NCBI GenBank assembly: GCA_051649785.1
Contig: JBOFHT010000059.1
Coordinates: 1 to 62,142, forward strand
From: JBOFHT01 sp051649785
GTDB lineage: Archaea > Methanobacteriota > Methanobacteria > Methanobacteriales > Methanobacteriaceae
Length of the DNA: 62,142 nucleotides
Direction: 5' to 3'
Shown: positions 27,797 to 37,951 of the stretch, in pieces
Numbering within the stretch: position 1 is the first letter of the stretch
How the letters are laid out: every line of letters begins with the position of its first letter
Notes under the pieces: generated by a model
What the model was told of the DNA's origin: nothing
The model's input: only the letters and a program-made list of their open reading frames with translations
Databases searched by the model: none
Position numbers and translations under genes: made by a program

Positions 27797-28153
27797 TTAA
27801 AAAAACTCCTAATAATTGATTTTAACCTACAATAAATAATCATATTGTACTAATTGATTATATACTATTTAAAAACATATAAATGTTTATTATGTATTAA
27901 TTAAAAAAATAATTGAAATAATAATAGTAATAGTTATAAATAGTGCAAAATAAATGAAAGTAAAAATCCACTACTTATAATCCTTGAGTATCATACTTAT
28001 TAAATAATACAAAAATTTGAATTAAAAAAGTGAAATTAAAAATAAAAAAATTATAAGAATTACTGAAATATTGAAATTAAAATACTAAAATAAAAAAATA
28101 TTGAATAAAAATATTAAAATGAAAAAATGTAGAAGCTATTAATTAAAGAAAAA
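27797..28153. other. Intergenic region upstream of the glycosylase gene
   Basis: This AT-rich gap contains a palindrome AAACAT-ATAA-ATGTTT (27873-27888) about 80 bp upstream of the glycosylase start, and T-rich minus-strand sequence after purA (about 28040-28140) that can act as a terminator. No gene is seen. Confidence 0.45.
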
Positions 28154-29176
28154 CTAAATTAATTCTTTTCTTAAATCAATAGTATCCTTTAAATCAGGAC
28201 CAGTTGAAATTATTGTAACTGGAACACCTGTAGCAGTTTCAATTTCATTGATAAATGCTTTAGTTTCCATTGAAAGGTCAGAATAATCCTGGCTACGTTC
28301 ACAGTTTGGATAAAGTCTATCAACACAAGTTAAAGCAATTTGAGTAGCACCATTAATCATACATGCTTCTTTAGCAAGCTCCATATCAAAGTGTCCGATT
28401 CTTCTTCTCCTACCAGTAACAGTACCATACTCTTCTAAACCTAATTCTTCAGCTTCTTTCTGAGGCATTTCTGTTCCAAATGGACCTTCACCTACACGAC
28501 TAATATATGACTTAAATACTATATAGACATCATCTATTTTTGTTGGACCTACACCTACATCAGCAGCAAAAGTACTAGCAGTTGTATCTTTACTTGTTAC
28601 ATATGGATAAGTACCATAATACAAAGATAAGCCAAATCCTTGTGAACCTTCGATAAAGACATCTTCCCCTGCATCAATAGCAGTATTAAGTTCTAAAGGA
28701 ACATTAGCCATATAATTTTCAAGTTCTGGAAGTTCTTTAGCCATTTGAGCTGTTCTCATTACCCTATCACAGTTACCAGGACCACAACCAGTACCAGTAC
28801 TTCCAATCTTTTTAGCTAGATGCTCTGAAGCTTTATCACGTGATTTATGATCTGCATTAATCATAGAACAACGATAATCTAACTTCATTCTATCCCCAAC
28901 ATTATACTTACTCAAATAATCAATTTCATGGAAAAAAACATCAGGATCAACAAGAACTCCAGCACCAATTAAAAGTTTAGCGTCCCTATGGAAAAAACCT
29001 GAAGGTGTTAGGCGTAAAGCATATTTTTCATTATTAAATTCAACAGAATGTCCTGCATTTGGACCAACTCCGGCACGAGCTATTATACCAGGCTTATCTT
29101 CATTACAGAGATAAGTGATACATTTACCTTTACCTTCGTCTCCCCAAGCACCACCAACTAAAATGCTACATGTCAC
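28154..29176 (-). CDS. purA: Adenylosuccinate synthetase
   Basis: PurA uses GTP to join IMP and aspartate in AMP synthesis. The GTP-binding loop is 'GGAWGDEGKGKCI' (about residues 8-20). 'ARAGVGPNAGHSV', 'GTGCGPGNCDRVMR', 'EGSQGFGLSLYYGTYPYVTS' and 'TGRRRRIGHFD' follow in family order. At 340 residues it is the short archaeal form. Translation starts at GTG with AAGGAG eight bases upstream. Five copies of a TAGAAC-type motif lie upstream of it (29192-29250). Confidence 0.96.
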   Translation of the reverse strand: MTCSILVGGAWGDEGKGKCITYLCNEDKPGIIARAGVGPNAGHSVEFNNEKYALRLTPSGFFHRDAKLLIGAGVLVDPDVFFHEIDYLSKYNVGDRMKLDYRCSMINADHKSRDKASEHLAKKIGSTGTGCGPGNCDRVMRTAQMAKELPELENYMANVPLELNTAIDAGEDVFIEGSQGFGLSLYYGTYPYVTSKDTTASTFAADVGVGPTKIDDVYIVFKSYISRVGEGPFGTEMPQKEAEELGLEEYGTVTGRRRRIGHFDMELAKEACMINGATQIALTCVDRLYPNCERSQDYSDLSMETKAFINEIETATGVPVTIISTGPDLKDTIDLRKELI

Positions 29177-29762
29177 TTTAAAAACTCCTTTTAGAACCTT
29201 TATAGAACTTTAGAACTATACTTTTAGAACTATACCCATATAGAACCCTATAATCCATTAAGTATCTATTTAATTTAAGTTTTAATTTGAATTTGTTTAA
29301 ATTAATTTAGTATTAATTTAATATTAATTTAATTTTTATTTTAATTAAATTATAATTTTAATGATTTTTTAATAATTTGTTATAATTATTTCAGAACAAT
29401 CTATTTTTATACCAATTCTATATTGAAAACCAACTAATAAATACCTTTCCATTTATAGAAAAAATTATACACATATTATCATGAAAATTTTAATAATTAT
29501 CATAGTAGTTCTTTAGTAATTATTTAATTATTCTTTCGTAGCTAATATTAATAGTTAAATTTGTTTATTAGCTTTTATTAATTTTTAATAGATTTAAAGA
29601 ATGATTATTAACTATTTTTAAATTAAACAAAGTTTTTTACTATCTTATAATTTATTTGCCAAAACAATTTGGGCACACTTTATGGCACAAGAAACATTTT
29701 ATTTCTATTTAATTCATTTTGTAATATTTTTACTATTTTTTATTTTTCGTTATTATTATAGC
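29177..29762. other. Intergenic region upstream of purA
   Basis: The first ~75 bp contain five TAGAAC(C/T)-type repeats near 29192, 29203, 29210, 29225 and 29241. The rest is AT-rich. A slightly less AT-rich patch at about 29656-29696 has no recognisable structure. No gene is seen. Confidence 0.5.
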
Positions 29763-30707
29763 TTATTTTTTATAATTATCTAATTTTAATATATTCATGG
29801 ATTCACAAGCATTATCCATATTATATTTATTAGTGGTTTTAGTTTTATTATTATGATTGGTAGTATTAATAGTATTAATATCATTAGTATTAGTAATATT
29901 TTCATTATTTTTATTCATATTATTCTTATTATTTTTCCAATAATCAATACAATAAATTATCCATCTATTACTACGGTTTTTAATATCATTATCACTTAAA
30001 GCACCATTATTATCAATACACTCTAAGCTGTTCCCACCACAAATAACTGCAATATTATCATTATAAAAAGATAAAATATAATCTACATTGTATTCATTAC
30101 CCCAACTTAAATTATTATTATTATTAATAATAATATTAATATTATTAGTATTAGTGCCATTTGCTGTATTGGAATTATTTAAAATAATATTTTGATTATT
30201 AAAACTATTTTTAATACTATTAATTGAATTAAAATTTTGGAAGTCAAAAATAAATGAATCTAAATTAAATTGATTATTATAAATAATAAAATTATTAAAC
30301 CATTGATTATCACTATTTAAGTCATTAGCGGATTTATTATTAATATTATTTACATTAATAGTAGTATTACCAGTATTATCCGTATTTGTAATATTAATAT
30401 CATTAAAATTAGTGTTATTACGATTATTGTCATTATTTTTATTGCTATTATTGGTACTCCTATTAGTAGGGTTATTCTTATCCGTATTGTTACTATTAGA
30501 GTTATTATCAAAGAAAATTAAAAATGCATTAGAAGAAAATCTAAGAGAAATAATGCTAGAAAATGTGTCAAGTTCATCAAGAAATGGATCATAAAGTTGA
30601 ACATCCTCAAACTCTAATATAATAGAATCATTAGATGTTTCCCAGTAGGTCCATTTACCTGCTGTTGAAATAGCTTCTTTTAAAATATTTAAGCTTTTTT
30701 TATTCAT
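29763..30707 (-). CDS. Hypothetical protein with Asn-rich central segments
   Basis: I do not recognise this 314-residue protein. Two globular parts are visible: residues 1-70 ('GKWTYWETSNDSIILEFEDVQLYDP...ISLRFSSNAFLIFF') and about 205-275 ('YNVDYILSFYNDNIAVICGGNSLEC...RWIIYCIDYW'). They are separated by, and end in, long stretches of Asn, Thr and Ile. The globular parts look like a compact bacterial-type protein. It is the third gene of a minus-strand cluster with DUF6891- and DUF6882-like genes, 63 bp from its neighbour, so a joint function or joint acquisition is plausible. Confidence 0.6.
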   Translation of the reverse strand: MNKKSLNILKEAISTAGKWTYWETSNDSIILEFEDVQLYDPFLDELDTFSSIISLRFSSNAFLIFFDNNSNSNNTDKNNPTNRSTNNSNKNNDNNRNNTNFNDINITNTDNTGNTTINVNNINNKSANDLNSDNQWFNNFIIYNNQFNLDSFIFDFQNFNSINSIKNSFNNQNIILNNSNTANGTNTNNINIIINNNNNLSWGNEYNVDYILSFYNDNIAVICGGNSLECIDNNGALSDNDIKNRSNRWIIYCIDYWKNNKNNMNKNNENITNTNDINTINTTNHNNKTKTTNKYNMDNACESMNILKLDNYKK

Positions 30708-30770
30708 AATATCAAAGAATGTTTAAAAAGAGTTTAATGGAGAATATTATCTGTTTAAATAGTTAAAATA

Positions 30771-31487
30771 TTAGCTAATATTATCCTTAAACAAATCAGC
30801 AGCATATTCTATAGTGTAATCAATATTATCAAATTTTTTATCCCAATTAAAATTATTAATAGCTATTCTAGAATTTAAATCATCATTTAGATTATAATCA
30901 TTACTAGAGTTATCATTGAAATCATTAGTATCTAGAATCTCTGTAATAATATTAGCTATTTCTCTGAATTTATCCTTATTATCATCAAAAGCACCAAAAC
31001 TTAAGTATAATATATTTTCATTAATAGAACTAACTATATCTTCAAATGTATAGAAGCAAAAGCCGATTGAATCAATATTATTGTCTTTGAGATAGTTATG
31101 AACTTCAAATGCATCATAGATACCATCATCAAGGGAATATCCTGCATTGTGAATAGTTATAATTCTTTTTTTATTTAATTGATTGAAACAATTATTTAAT
31201 TTATCCCAATTAGTAATATTTGAGTATTTAGCACTATTTTCATTAGAATTAAGAGCCATATTATAACTAAAATCCCCATTAGAGCTATTATTTTCATTAG
31301 ATTTAATTTTATTTTCCATAGAAATAGCTATTTTACCTAATATTTCATTTTTCAAATCATCTATTTCATCTTCAAAATCATAAAAAAGATCTTCAATAAT
31401 CTCAAAAATTTCGCTTTCAGGATAAAATCCCGAATTAGCTAATAGCTCGATTTCAGTATTTATCTCATTTTTTAAGTCATTATTCAT
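30771..31487 (-). CDS. DUF6891-like protein
   Basis: The protein has 238 residues and is very acidic. About residues 95-185 match the DUF6891 pattern as I remember it: 'RIITIHNAGYSLDDGIYDAF', then 'IGFCFYTFEDIV' and 'NILYLSFGAFDDN'. The N-terminal 60 residues form a helical acidic region. The family is mostly bacterial and its function is unknown to me. It sits between a DUF6882-like gene (upstream) and an unknown gene (downstream), all on the minus strand. Confidence 0.65.
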   Translation of the reverse strand: MNNDLKNEINTEIELLANSGFYPESEIFEIIEDLFYDFEDEIDDLKNEILGKIAISMENKIKSNENNSSNGDFSYNMALNSNENSAKYSNITNWDKLNNCFNQLNKKRIITIHNAGYSLDDGIYDAFEVHNYLKDNNIDSIGFCFYTFEDIVSSINENILYLSFGAFDDNKDKFREIANIITEILDTNDFNDNSSNDYNLNDDLNSRIAINNFNWDKKFDNIDYTIEYAADLFKDNIS

Positions 31488-31667
31488 AATATCACAGCAA
31501 AAGTTAGAATTAAAATTAGTATTAAGATTAGGATTAATATTGAAATTAGTATTAAGATTTGAATTATGATTAAGATTAGAGTTAAAACTAGAAACAAAAA
31601 TTAACTTAATTATAAAAGAAAAAATTATAAAATATAATTGAATAAATAGCTAATAAAAATGGATTAG

Positions 31668-32402
31668 CTATTCTTTAAGAGTTTGAATATTATTTATATT
31701 ACCATTTTCAGTAAATCCTACAATTACACGAGCTTGTCCAATTTTAGCTACTGAAAAATTATCTCTTTCTTTGAAGTGATATTTATGCAAAAGAGTGTAA
31801 TATTCAAATGCTTTTCTATGTTTGATAACATCATGCCCAAAAAAACTAGTTGCAAAGTTTTGGAATGGCTTTACAAATCCATCAAGACTAGTATCTGCAG
31901 GAATTTCATCAGATTTAATTGATACAAATAAATCAAAGTTACCATATTTTGCAATATAATAAGCATCAGAATCTAAAATCATTGTAGCAACCATAGCTAA
32001 ATAATGAGACTCATCTAAGCCGATATCAATAGAATTATCTGTAAAATCAATAATATCATATTTTTGACCAATTTCATGGATTTTTTTTACATCTTGGATT
32101 AAATCATCTGGAAAGCCTATATCGTCGTTGTCCCATGCCCAAATCCATTCTTTACCATTATTAAAACCTAAAATTTGTATGGGAGCTTCAAAAGATTCGA
32201 ATATAATTTTTCCATTTTCAATATCAAGTTCCCCTTCATCATCACCAATAAAACTAGCTAAATTTTCTTGTTTATACAGTGCATATGGGCCAAACTTGTT
32301 TAATAATGATAAAAAAGATTCTCCTTTTGAGATTTCATCTTCTATAATAATTTCTTTAATTTTATCTTTTCTTTTTATCCTTTTATTTTCTTTTGTTTTC
32401 AT
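31668..32402 (-). CDS. DUF6882-like protein
   Basis: The protein has 244 residues. It has a lysine/arginine-rich N-terminus (1-20), then 'KFGPYALYKQENLASFIGD', 'IQILGFNNGKEWIWAWDND' (about 75-93) and 'YLAMVATMILDSDAYYIA', which fit the DUF6882 pattern with its W-x-W-A-W-x-N core. Function unknown. It is the first gene of the three-gene cluster. A TATA-like region lies upstream near 32420-32440. Confidence 0.65.
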   Translation of the reverse strand: MKTKENKRIKRKDKIKEIIIEDEISKGESFLSLLNKFGPYALYKQENLASFIGDDEGELDIENGKIIFESFEAPIQILGFNNGKEWIWAWDNDDIGFPDDLIQDVKKIHEIGQKYDIIDFTDNSIDIGLDESHYLAMVATMILDSDAYYIAKYGNFDLFVSIKSDEIPADTSLDGFVKPFQNFATSFFGHDVIKHRKAFEYYTLLHKYHFKERDNFSVAKIGQARVIVGFTENGNINNIQTLKE

Positions 32403-32532
32403 AGTTGTATTATCCTTTTTTTAATATATATAATTTAAGTATGAACCTATAAATTTATATGCAATATTTAGTGTTTATTTTGGATATATGTAAAAATAAT
32501 ATATTATAATTTTTAAATAATGTTAAAAATAA

Positions 32533-33999
32533 CTATCTTCTATCAATTAAGCGTTTTGGTCGTCCTTTAACTTTATAAAACTCAAGTTCACCTTTTTCAA
32601 CAAAATTAAATAGAATTTCAAATTCACCATTATAATATGTTTCTTTTAAATAATCATCATGATTTAAAAAAGATTTTAAGAAATTATCCTCAATTAAATC
32701 TTTATTCGAGTCACCAACATTATTACATTCCATTGAAACTCTTAAAGTATTTTCATTTTCATCCCCATAGATAATTGATTCATATTCTCCGGTTAAATAA
32801 TCCATATTATTCTTTTGGAAAACACCGGCTTCAATATTAACTCTATTAATTTTTTTACCAAAAATATAAGCTGATTCAGCATCCCTATATGGATTATTAA
32901 TCCTCATATGAGTTCTACCACATTTACACCTAGCTCTTGATAAAACAGAACTAATGTCATCAGTGTCATAATTAATAAGAAGAGTTCCACAACGTTCCCC
33001 TACTGAATTTAAACCAGAAAATGGCATTGGAGTACCTATACTATTAATAGGTTTTCCATTTTCACCTTTACTAAGTAATGTTGTAAGAATAATTTTACCT
33101 TCTTTACCTTCATCTAAGAAACAAGTATTATCATTGTTTTCCCGACTTTTTGGGTTGTCATCTGTTTCAGTTGAATAAATATCTAAGTGAATTAAGTCTT
33201 CAGGAACATGAAGTCCATTTTTTTGGCTACATTCTCCACACATGGTTCCTTCGGTACTCCCATAAGTATTATAAACATTAACACCCCAAAGTTCTTCAAC
33301 ATATTTTCGTGCTTCTTCTGCAAAACTTTCTCCACCTGCTACAAGACATTTAATAGAAGATTCTTTTGGATTAATTCCCTCATTTTTCATTCTATTAGCT
33401 AGACGTATGAATTTAAATATACTTCCAACAATACTAGTAGGTTTATAGTTATTAATAACTCTGAGAGGAAAAGTACACTTGCCTTCAGGAATAGTAGTAA
33501 TATTTAAACCATTAGCAGCAAGTGCCATTGAATCAGCACCAATATTCATACCATAAGAAGCACAAACCACAAAGATATCCCCAGCACCCAATCCTTGAGC
33601 TTTAAAAGCACGAGAATACTTTTCAATATATCTAGCCCAGTCATCTTTAGTTAAAAAGAAAGACTTAGGAATGCCTGTAGTTCCACTTGTTTCATGAATA
33701 GTTGTAATATATTTAGAATCAGCTGATTTAAACTCAAAATTAGGTTTTAAAGGAGGTTGATGTCTTTTTAAAACATCTCCTGAAATAATAGGAAGCTCTT
33801 TTAAGTCATCGTGAGTTTTAATATCTAATACAGTGATATTATTATTTTTAAACCATTTCCGATAGAATTTAGAGTTATCATTAGCATATCTAACTGTATA
33901 TTTAACTTTTTCATCAATTAATGAATCTAAATCCCCACGATTCATAGTTTCAATTTCTGAATTGAAAAATTGGTTATTATTCATTTTCATATTATTCAT
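32533..33999 (-). CDS. Adenylate-forming ligase, probable coenzyme F390 synthetase
   Basis: The protein has 488 residues and belongs to the PaaK (phenylacetate-CoA ligase) branch of adenylating enzymes. The AMP-binding loop is 'ETSGTTGIPKSFFLT' (about residues 107-121), followed by 'VAGGESFAEEARKYVEE' and 'NTYGSTEGTMCGE' (about 239-251). In Methanobacteriales the close relatives are annotated coenzyme F390 synthetases, which adenylate coenzyme F420 when cells meet oxygen. That specificity is from family knowledge, not from a motif I can see. 'CKCGRTHMRI' near residue 355 may bind zinc. Confidence 0.7.
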   Translation of the reverse strand: MNNMKMNNNQFFNSEIETMNRGDLDSLIDEKVKYTVRYANDNSKFYRKWFKNNNITVLDIKTHDDLKELPIISGDVLKRHQPPLKPNFEFKSADSKYITTIHETSGTTGIPKSFFLTKDDWARYIEKYSRAFKAQGLGAGDIFVVCASYGMNIGADSMALAANGLNITTIPEGKCTFPLRVINNYKPTSIVGSIFKFIRLANRMKNEGINPKESSIKCLVAGGESFAEEARKYVEELWGVNVYNTYGSTEGTMCGECSQKNGLHVPEDLIHLDIYSTETDDNPKSRENNDNTCFLDEGKEGKIILTTLLSKGENGKPINSIGTPMPFSGLNSVGERCGTLLINYDTDDISSVLSRARCKCGRTHMRINNPYRDAESAYIFGKKINRVNIEAGVFQKNNMDYLTGEYESIIYGDENENTLRVSMECNNVGDSNKDLIEDNFLKSFLNHDDYLKETYYNGEFEILFNFVEKGELEFYKVKGRPKRLIDRR

Positions 34000-34356
34000 T
34001 TAACCTCCTCATTATTATTAATATTATTAAAATTTTTAGTATAAATGCAATTATAAGTAAAATTACTAAAAGATTAATTATTGAAAGAGTAATTGCTAAA
34101 TAATTAATTACTAAAAGTATAATTATTATAAATATAATTATTATAATTAGTATAAATTATCATTAATATTTGTTTTTAGGAATATATTAAAATTGCTATT
34201 ATTGAAATTAATTTTATTATAAATGATATTCATATAAATAATAATAATAATAATATATAGTAAAAATATTTACATAATACTAAAATTACCTATATAAATA
34301 GGGATAGGAATATAAATAGCATAGATAATAGAAATATAAAAGGAAAAGTGTTAAAT
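34000..34356. other. Divergent intergenic region
   Basis: AT-rich simple sequence between the ligase and flavoprotein genes. I see no gene or clear repeat. Confidence 0.5.
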
Positions 34357-34917
34357 ATGAATGTAACTGGTTTTATTGGAAGTCCTAATGAAAATGGAAC
34401 AACTGATTTTTTAGTTTCTAAAATACTTGAAATATCTGAGAAAAATGGGCATAATACTAGTAAATATAACTTAAATAGTCTTAATATAGGTTCTTGTCAA
34501 GCTTGTAGGTTTTGTGCTGAGAATAATTACTGCAAAATTGAAGATGATATGAAAAAAATGTATGACCAGCTTGATACTGCTGATGTAATCATAGTTGGAT
34601 CCCCAATATATTATGGGCAAGTTACAGCACAAACAAAGTTATTTACAGATAGATTTTATTGTGTTTTTAATAGTAATAAAAGTTTTAAAGGAAAAAAAGC
34701 TATTTTAGTTTATACACAAGGAAATTCTGATACTAGTGCCTATGAAGAATATACAAATCACGATACTAGATATTTATATGAATTTATGGATTTAGAAGTA
34801 ATAGGAAAGCTAATAGCTGGAGGATTACATGGAATTGAAGAATTAACTGGAGACAAAATAAGTAAAGAAAAAAAAGAAATAATAAAAGAAGCTGAAAAGC
34901 TAGGGAATATTATTTAA
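34357..34917 (+). CDS. Flavodoxin-fold iron-sulfur flavoprotein / NADPH-dependent FMN reductase
   Basis: From ATG 34357 the protein has 186 residues (GTG 34348 is possible, but AAGGA lies too close to it). The FMN-binding loop is 'GFIGSPNENGTTDFLV' at the N-terminus. 'CQACRFCAENNYCKI' (about residues 47-61) resembles the compact cysteine motif of iron-sulfur flavoproteins, and 'VIVGSPIYYGQVTAQTKLF' follows. It probably transfers electrons, perhaps in oxygen or redox defence. It is divergent from the F390-synthetase-like gene. Confidence 0.8.
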   Translation: MNVTGFIGSPNENGTTDFLVSKILEISEKNGHNTSKYNLNSLNIGSCQACRFCAENNYCKIEDDMKKMYDQLDTADVIIVGSPIYYGQVTAQTKLFTDRFYCVFNSNKSFKGKKAILVYTQGNSDTSAYEEYTNHDTRYLYEFMDLEVIGKLIAGGLHGIEELTGDKISKEKKEIIKEAEKLGNII

Positions 34918-35036
34918 ATTAATATTAATAACTTAATGAACCATTATAATATTTAATAAATTGTTGTTAGTATTAATATTAATATTATTAGTCCCCTTAA
35001 TACTTCCCTATCATTTATAATATCTATAAAAATAAG

Positions 35037-36272
35037 CTAAAATGAAAGATTTGAAATTCTTTCCATAGCTATTTTTGTATTTTCATGTGTATTAAATGCA
35101 GTAAGACGTAAATAACCTTCACCACTTGGACCAAATCCTGCACCCGGAGTTCCAACAATATTAGCTTCATTTAAAAGCAAGTCAAAGAAGTCCCAAGAAG
35201 ACATATTATTTGGAGTTTTAATCCAAATATAAGGAGAATTAACTCCACCAAAAACATCAAGCCCAGTTTTAGATAATTCCTCTCTAATTATTTTAGCATT
35301 AGCCATATAATAATCAATGTTATTTTGAACTTCTTTTTTACCTTCCTTTGAATAGGTTGCTGCGGTAGCTCGTTGAACAGGATAAGACACCCCATTAAAT
35401 TTTGTAGTTTGACGCCTATTCCAAAGAGAATTTACTGGATGCTTGTTTCCTTTACTATCATAAGCTTTAAGTTCATTAGGAACAACTGTATAAGCTGCAC
35501 GAGTTCCAGTGAAGCCTGCAGTTTTTGAAAAGCTTCTAAATTCAATAGCTACTTCTTTTGCACCTTCAATTTCGTAAATACTACGAGGAACATTGTCTTC
35601 ACTAATAAATGCTTCATAAGCAGCATCAAACAAAATAATTACATTGTTTTCTTTTGCATAATCAACAAAAACAGATAATTGATCTTTTGTAAGTGTAGTT
35701 CCAGTTGGATTATTAGGGAAACAAAGATAAAGTATATCAACATCTTCATTTGGAAGTGGGGGAATGAAATTGTTTTCTTTAGTACAAGGAAGATAAACTA
35801 ATCCTTCATATTTACCATCACTATTTAGTTTACCAGTTCTACCAGCCATAACATTAGTATCAAGATAAACAGGATAAACAGGATCTGTAATAGCTATAAT
35901 ATTATCTAAACCAAAAATCTCTTGGATATTTCCAGAATCACACTTAGCACCATCAGATATGAAAATTTCATCTGCAGAAATATTAATTCCTTTGCTAATA
36001 AAATCATTTTTTACAATTAATTCCCTTAAAAAATCGTAACCTTGTTCAGGACCATAACCACGAAAAGTATCTGGATTTCCCATTTCATCAACAGCGCTTT
36101 TAAATGCAGTTATTATAGATTTTGGAAGTGCTTTAGTCACATCACCAATTCCCATTTTAATGATTTCAGTATTTGGGTTTTCATTTTGGAAATTTTCAAT
36201 TCTTTTAGCTATTTCAGCAAATAAATAGCTATTTTCTAATAAAAGATAATTTTCATTTATTTTTACAGTCAT
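35037..36272 (-). CDS. dapL: LL-diaminopimelate aminotransferase
   Basis: DapL converts tetrahydrodipicolinate to LL-diaminopimelate in one step for lysine synthesis. The protein has 411 residues, the family length. 'IIKMGIGDVTKALP' near the N-terminus, 'CFPNNPTGTTL' (about 187-197) and the PLP-binding lysine in 'FRSFSKTAGFTGTRAAYTV' (about 243-261) are diagnostic. The gene stands alone between long AT-rich gaps. Confidence 0.95.
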   Translation of the reverse strand: MTVKINENYLLLENSYLFAEIAKRIENFQNENPNTEIIKMGIGDVTKALPKSIITAFKSAVDEMGNPDTFRGYGPEQGYDFLRELIVKNDFISKGINISADEIFISDGAKCDSGNIQEIFGLDNIIAITDPVYPVYLDTNVMAGRTGKLNSDGKYEGLVYLPCTKENNFIPPLPNEDVDILYLCFPNNPTGTTLTKDQLSVFVDYAKENNVIILFDAAYEAFISEDNVPRSIYEIEGAKEVAIEFRSFSKTAGFTGTRAAYTVVPNELKAYDSKGNKHPVNSLWNRRQTTKFNGVSYPVQRATAATYSKEGKKEVQNNIDYYMANAKIIREELSKTGLDVFGGVNSPYIWIKTPNNMSSWDFFDLLLNEANIVGTPGAGFGPSGEGYLRLTAFNTHENTKIAMERISNLSF

Positions 36273-36805
36273 GTTATCATCTATAATTTATATAACTTAT
36301 ATGAGTTATATGGATTATATGGGCTATTTTTAGTTTTTATTTGAGTTATATGGATTATTATAGAAATTATTAAATCACTTATTAATAAGTTTACACTAGT
36401 TATAGATAAATAATATAATATTTTAATATAAATATTTTTGAGTTATATTTGTTATTTAAATTTGTTATTTAGGTTATTTTTTTATATAATTTTTAGATTA
36501 TTTTATATTATTTTCATATAAGTTATATCACTTATATTACATAAATCTATAGTATAATTATATAGTATAAATAGTATAAATTTAAATATGAGCATAGTAA
36601 AAATATTAATAGTTATACATAAAATTCAATAAATATTATTAATAGTTAATTTATAAATAAAGTTTTAATAAAGCTTACTAAAAATATGTTAATTTTTTAT
36701 TTTACAATTTGTAATAATTAGGTTTATTTTTAATATTTTTATAAATTTAATAGATTTTTATAATTGGGCTGAAATCATATAATAAAATAAAGAGAGATGC
36801 TATAA
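36273..36805. other. Divergent intergenic region with a short direct repeat
   Basis: GAGTTATATGGATTA occurs at 36303-36317 and 36343-36357, exactly 40 bp apart, upstream of dapL. The rest is AT-rich without a visible gene. AGAGAGATGC just before 36806 provides a ribosome-binding site for the next gene. Confidence 0.55.
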
Positions 36806-37906
36806 ATGAATTTTTTTACAATATTAGGAATAATTATAATGGTAGTTGGGATATCTGCTATAATTATAGTGGCTATGTATAAAAAACCATCAAATAAAGA
36901 AGATGTTCATGAAAAACCATCCATAGTTACAAAGGCATGGAGTGAAGACATGCTAGTTAATTTTGAAGAGGATATGAGCCCTGTATCCAAATATTGGAAT
37001 GAACCTATGGTTAAAAATGAAGATAGTAATAAAAATGAAGCTAATGATAATAATAATGGAAATAATAATTCTAATGAAAAAAATGACTATGGGGAACTAA
37101 ATAGCAATTATGAAAATATTAATAACAAAAAGGAAGAAAATGAACCATCTATAAAAATAGAGCCATCATACACAGATTATACAGTTAAATATGAACTTCC
37201 TAATCCAAAGCCTAAATCTAAATATCCTCCTAAATCTAATTATGAATCAATTAATACAAACAATATTACTAATACACCCCATGACAAAAATGAAGCTAAT
37301 AATGGAAAAGAAGAAGATAAAATTGAAAAAATGGATTATTTCACCTCCAAAATAGAATCTAGTGAAAATATATCTGAAGAAATAGATTATGCAGATAGTG
37401 ATGATTTAATTGGCTCTTTAATTGGAGATTATTCTAAAAATAAAAGCTTAGATTATGATACTAAGGATACAGATGATACTAAAGACATTAATAAAATTAG
37501 TGAAAATAATGTAGATGATAGTACTAAAAGAATTAGTGAAAAAATTAGTAAACATGCCCTAGGCAATAATAATACAATATCCAATAGTACTAAAAGCACG
37601 GAACGTATCAGCAAATATAAAAATGTTAAAGTCCCTAAAAAAAACAGTACCATGCCTAAGAAGATTAAAAACAATACTGATAACATTAACACTGTTAATT
37701 CTGATAAAGATGCAATAAACTTATCTAAAAGTGATTTAAGTGATTTAAGTGTTGGAGATTATATAATATTTAATTATGATGATACAACATACTCAAGTAA
37801 GATATTAGCTACTAATCACGATCATATAAAAATAAAATACCGATTTAATGAAAGATGGATTAAAAAAACAGATGTTAAAAAAGTTTTAAATAGGAAAAAA
37901 TATTAA
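36806..37906 (+). CDS. Membrane-anchored Asn/Lys-rich protein with small C-terminal domain
   Basis: I do not recognise this 366-residue protein as a family. Residues 3-26 form one transmembrane helix ('IIMVVGISAIIIVAMY'). A charged, disordered Asn/Lys/Glu/Ser region fills about 50-310. The last ~55 residues are a compact beta-rich domain ('LSVGDYIIFNYDDTTYSSKIL...IKIKYRFNERWIKKTDVKKVL') that looks like an SH3/Tudor barrel. The likely topology is an N-terminal anchor with the domain in the cytoplasm on a long flexible tether; this is inferred. Confidence 0.65.
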   Translation: MNFFTILGIIIMVVGISAIIIVAMYKKPSNKEDVHEKPSIVTKAWSEDMLVNFEEDMSPVSKYWNEPMVKNEDSNKNEANDNNNGNNNSNEKNDYGELNSNYENINNKKEENEPSIKIEPSYTDYTVKYELPNPKPKSKYPPKSNYESINTNNITNTPHDKNEANNGKEEDKIEKMDYFTSKIESSENISEEIDYADSDDLIGSLIGDYSKNKSLDYDTKDTDDTKDINKISENNVDDSTKRISEKISKHALGNNNTISNSTKSTERISKYKNVKVPKKNSTMPKKIKNNTDNINTVNSDKDAINLSKSDLSDLSVGDYIIFNYDDTTYSSKILATNHDHIKIKYRFNERWIKKTDVKKVLNRKKY

Positions 37907-37951
37907 AAAATAAAAATAAATAAAATAAGTAAAAATAATAATAATACAATT

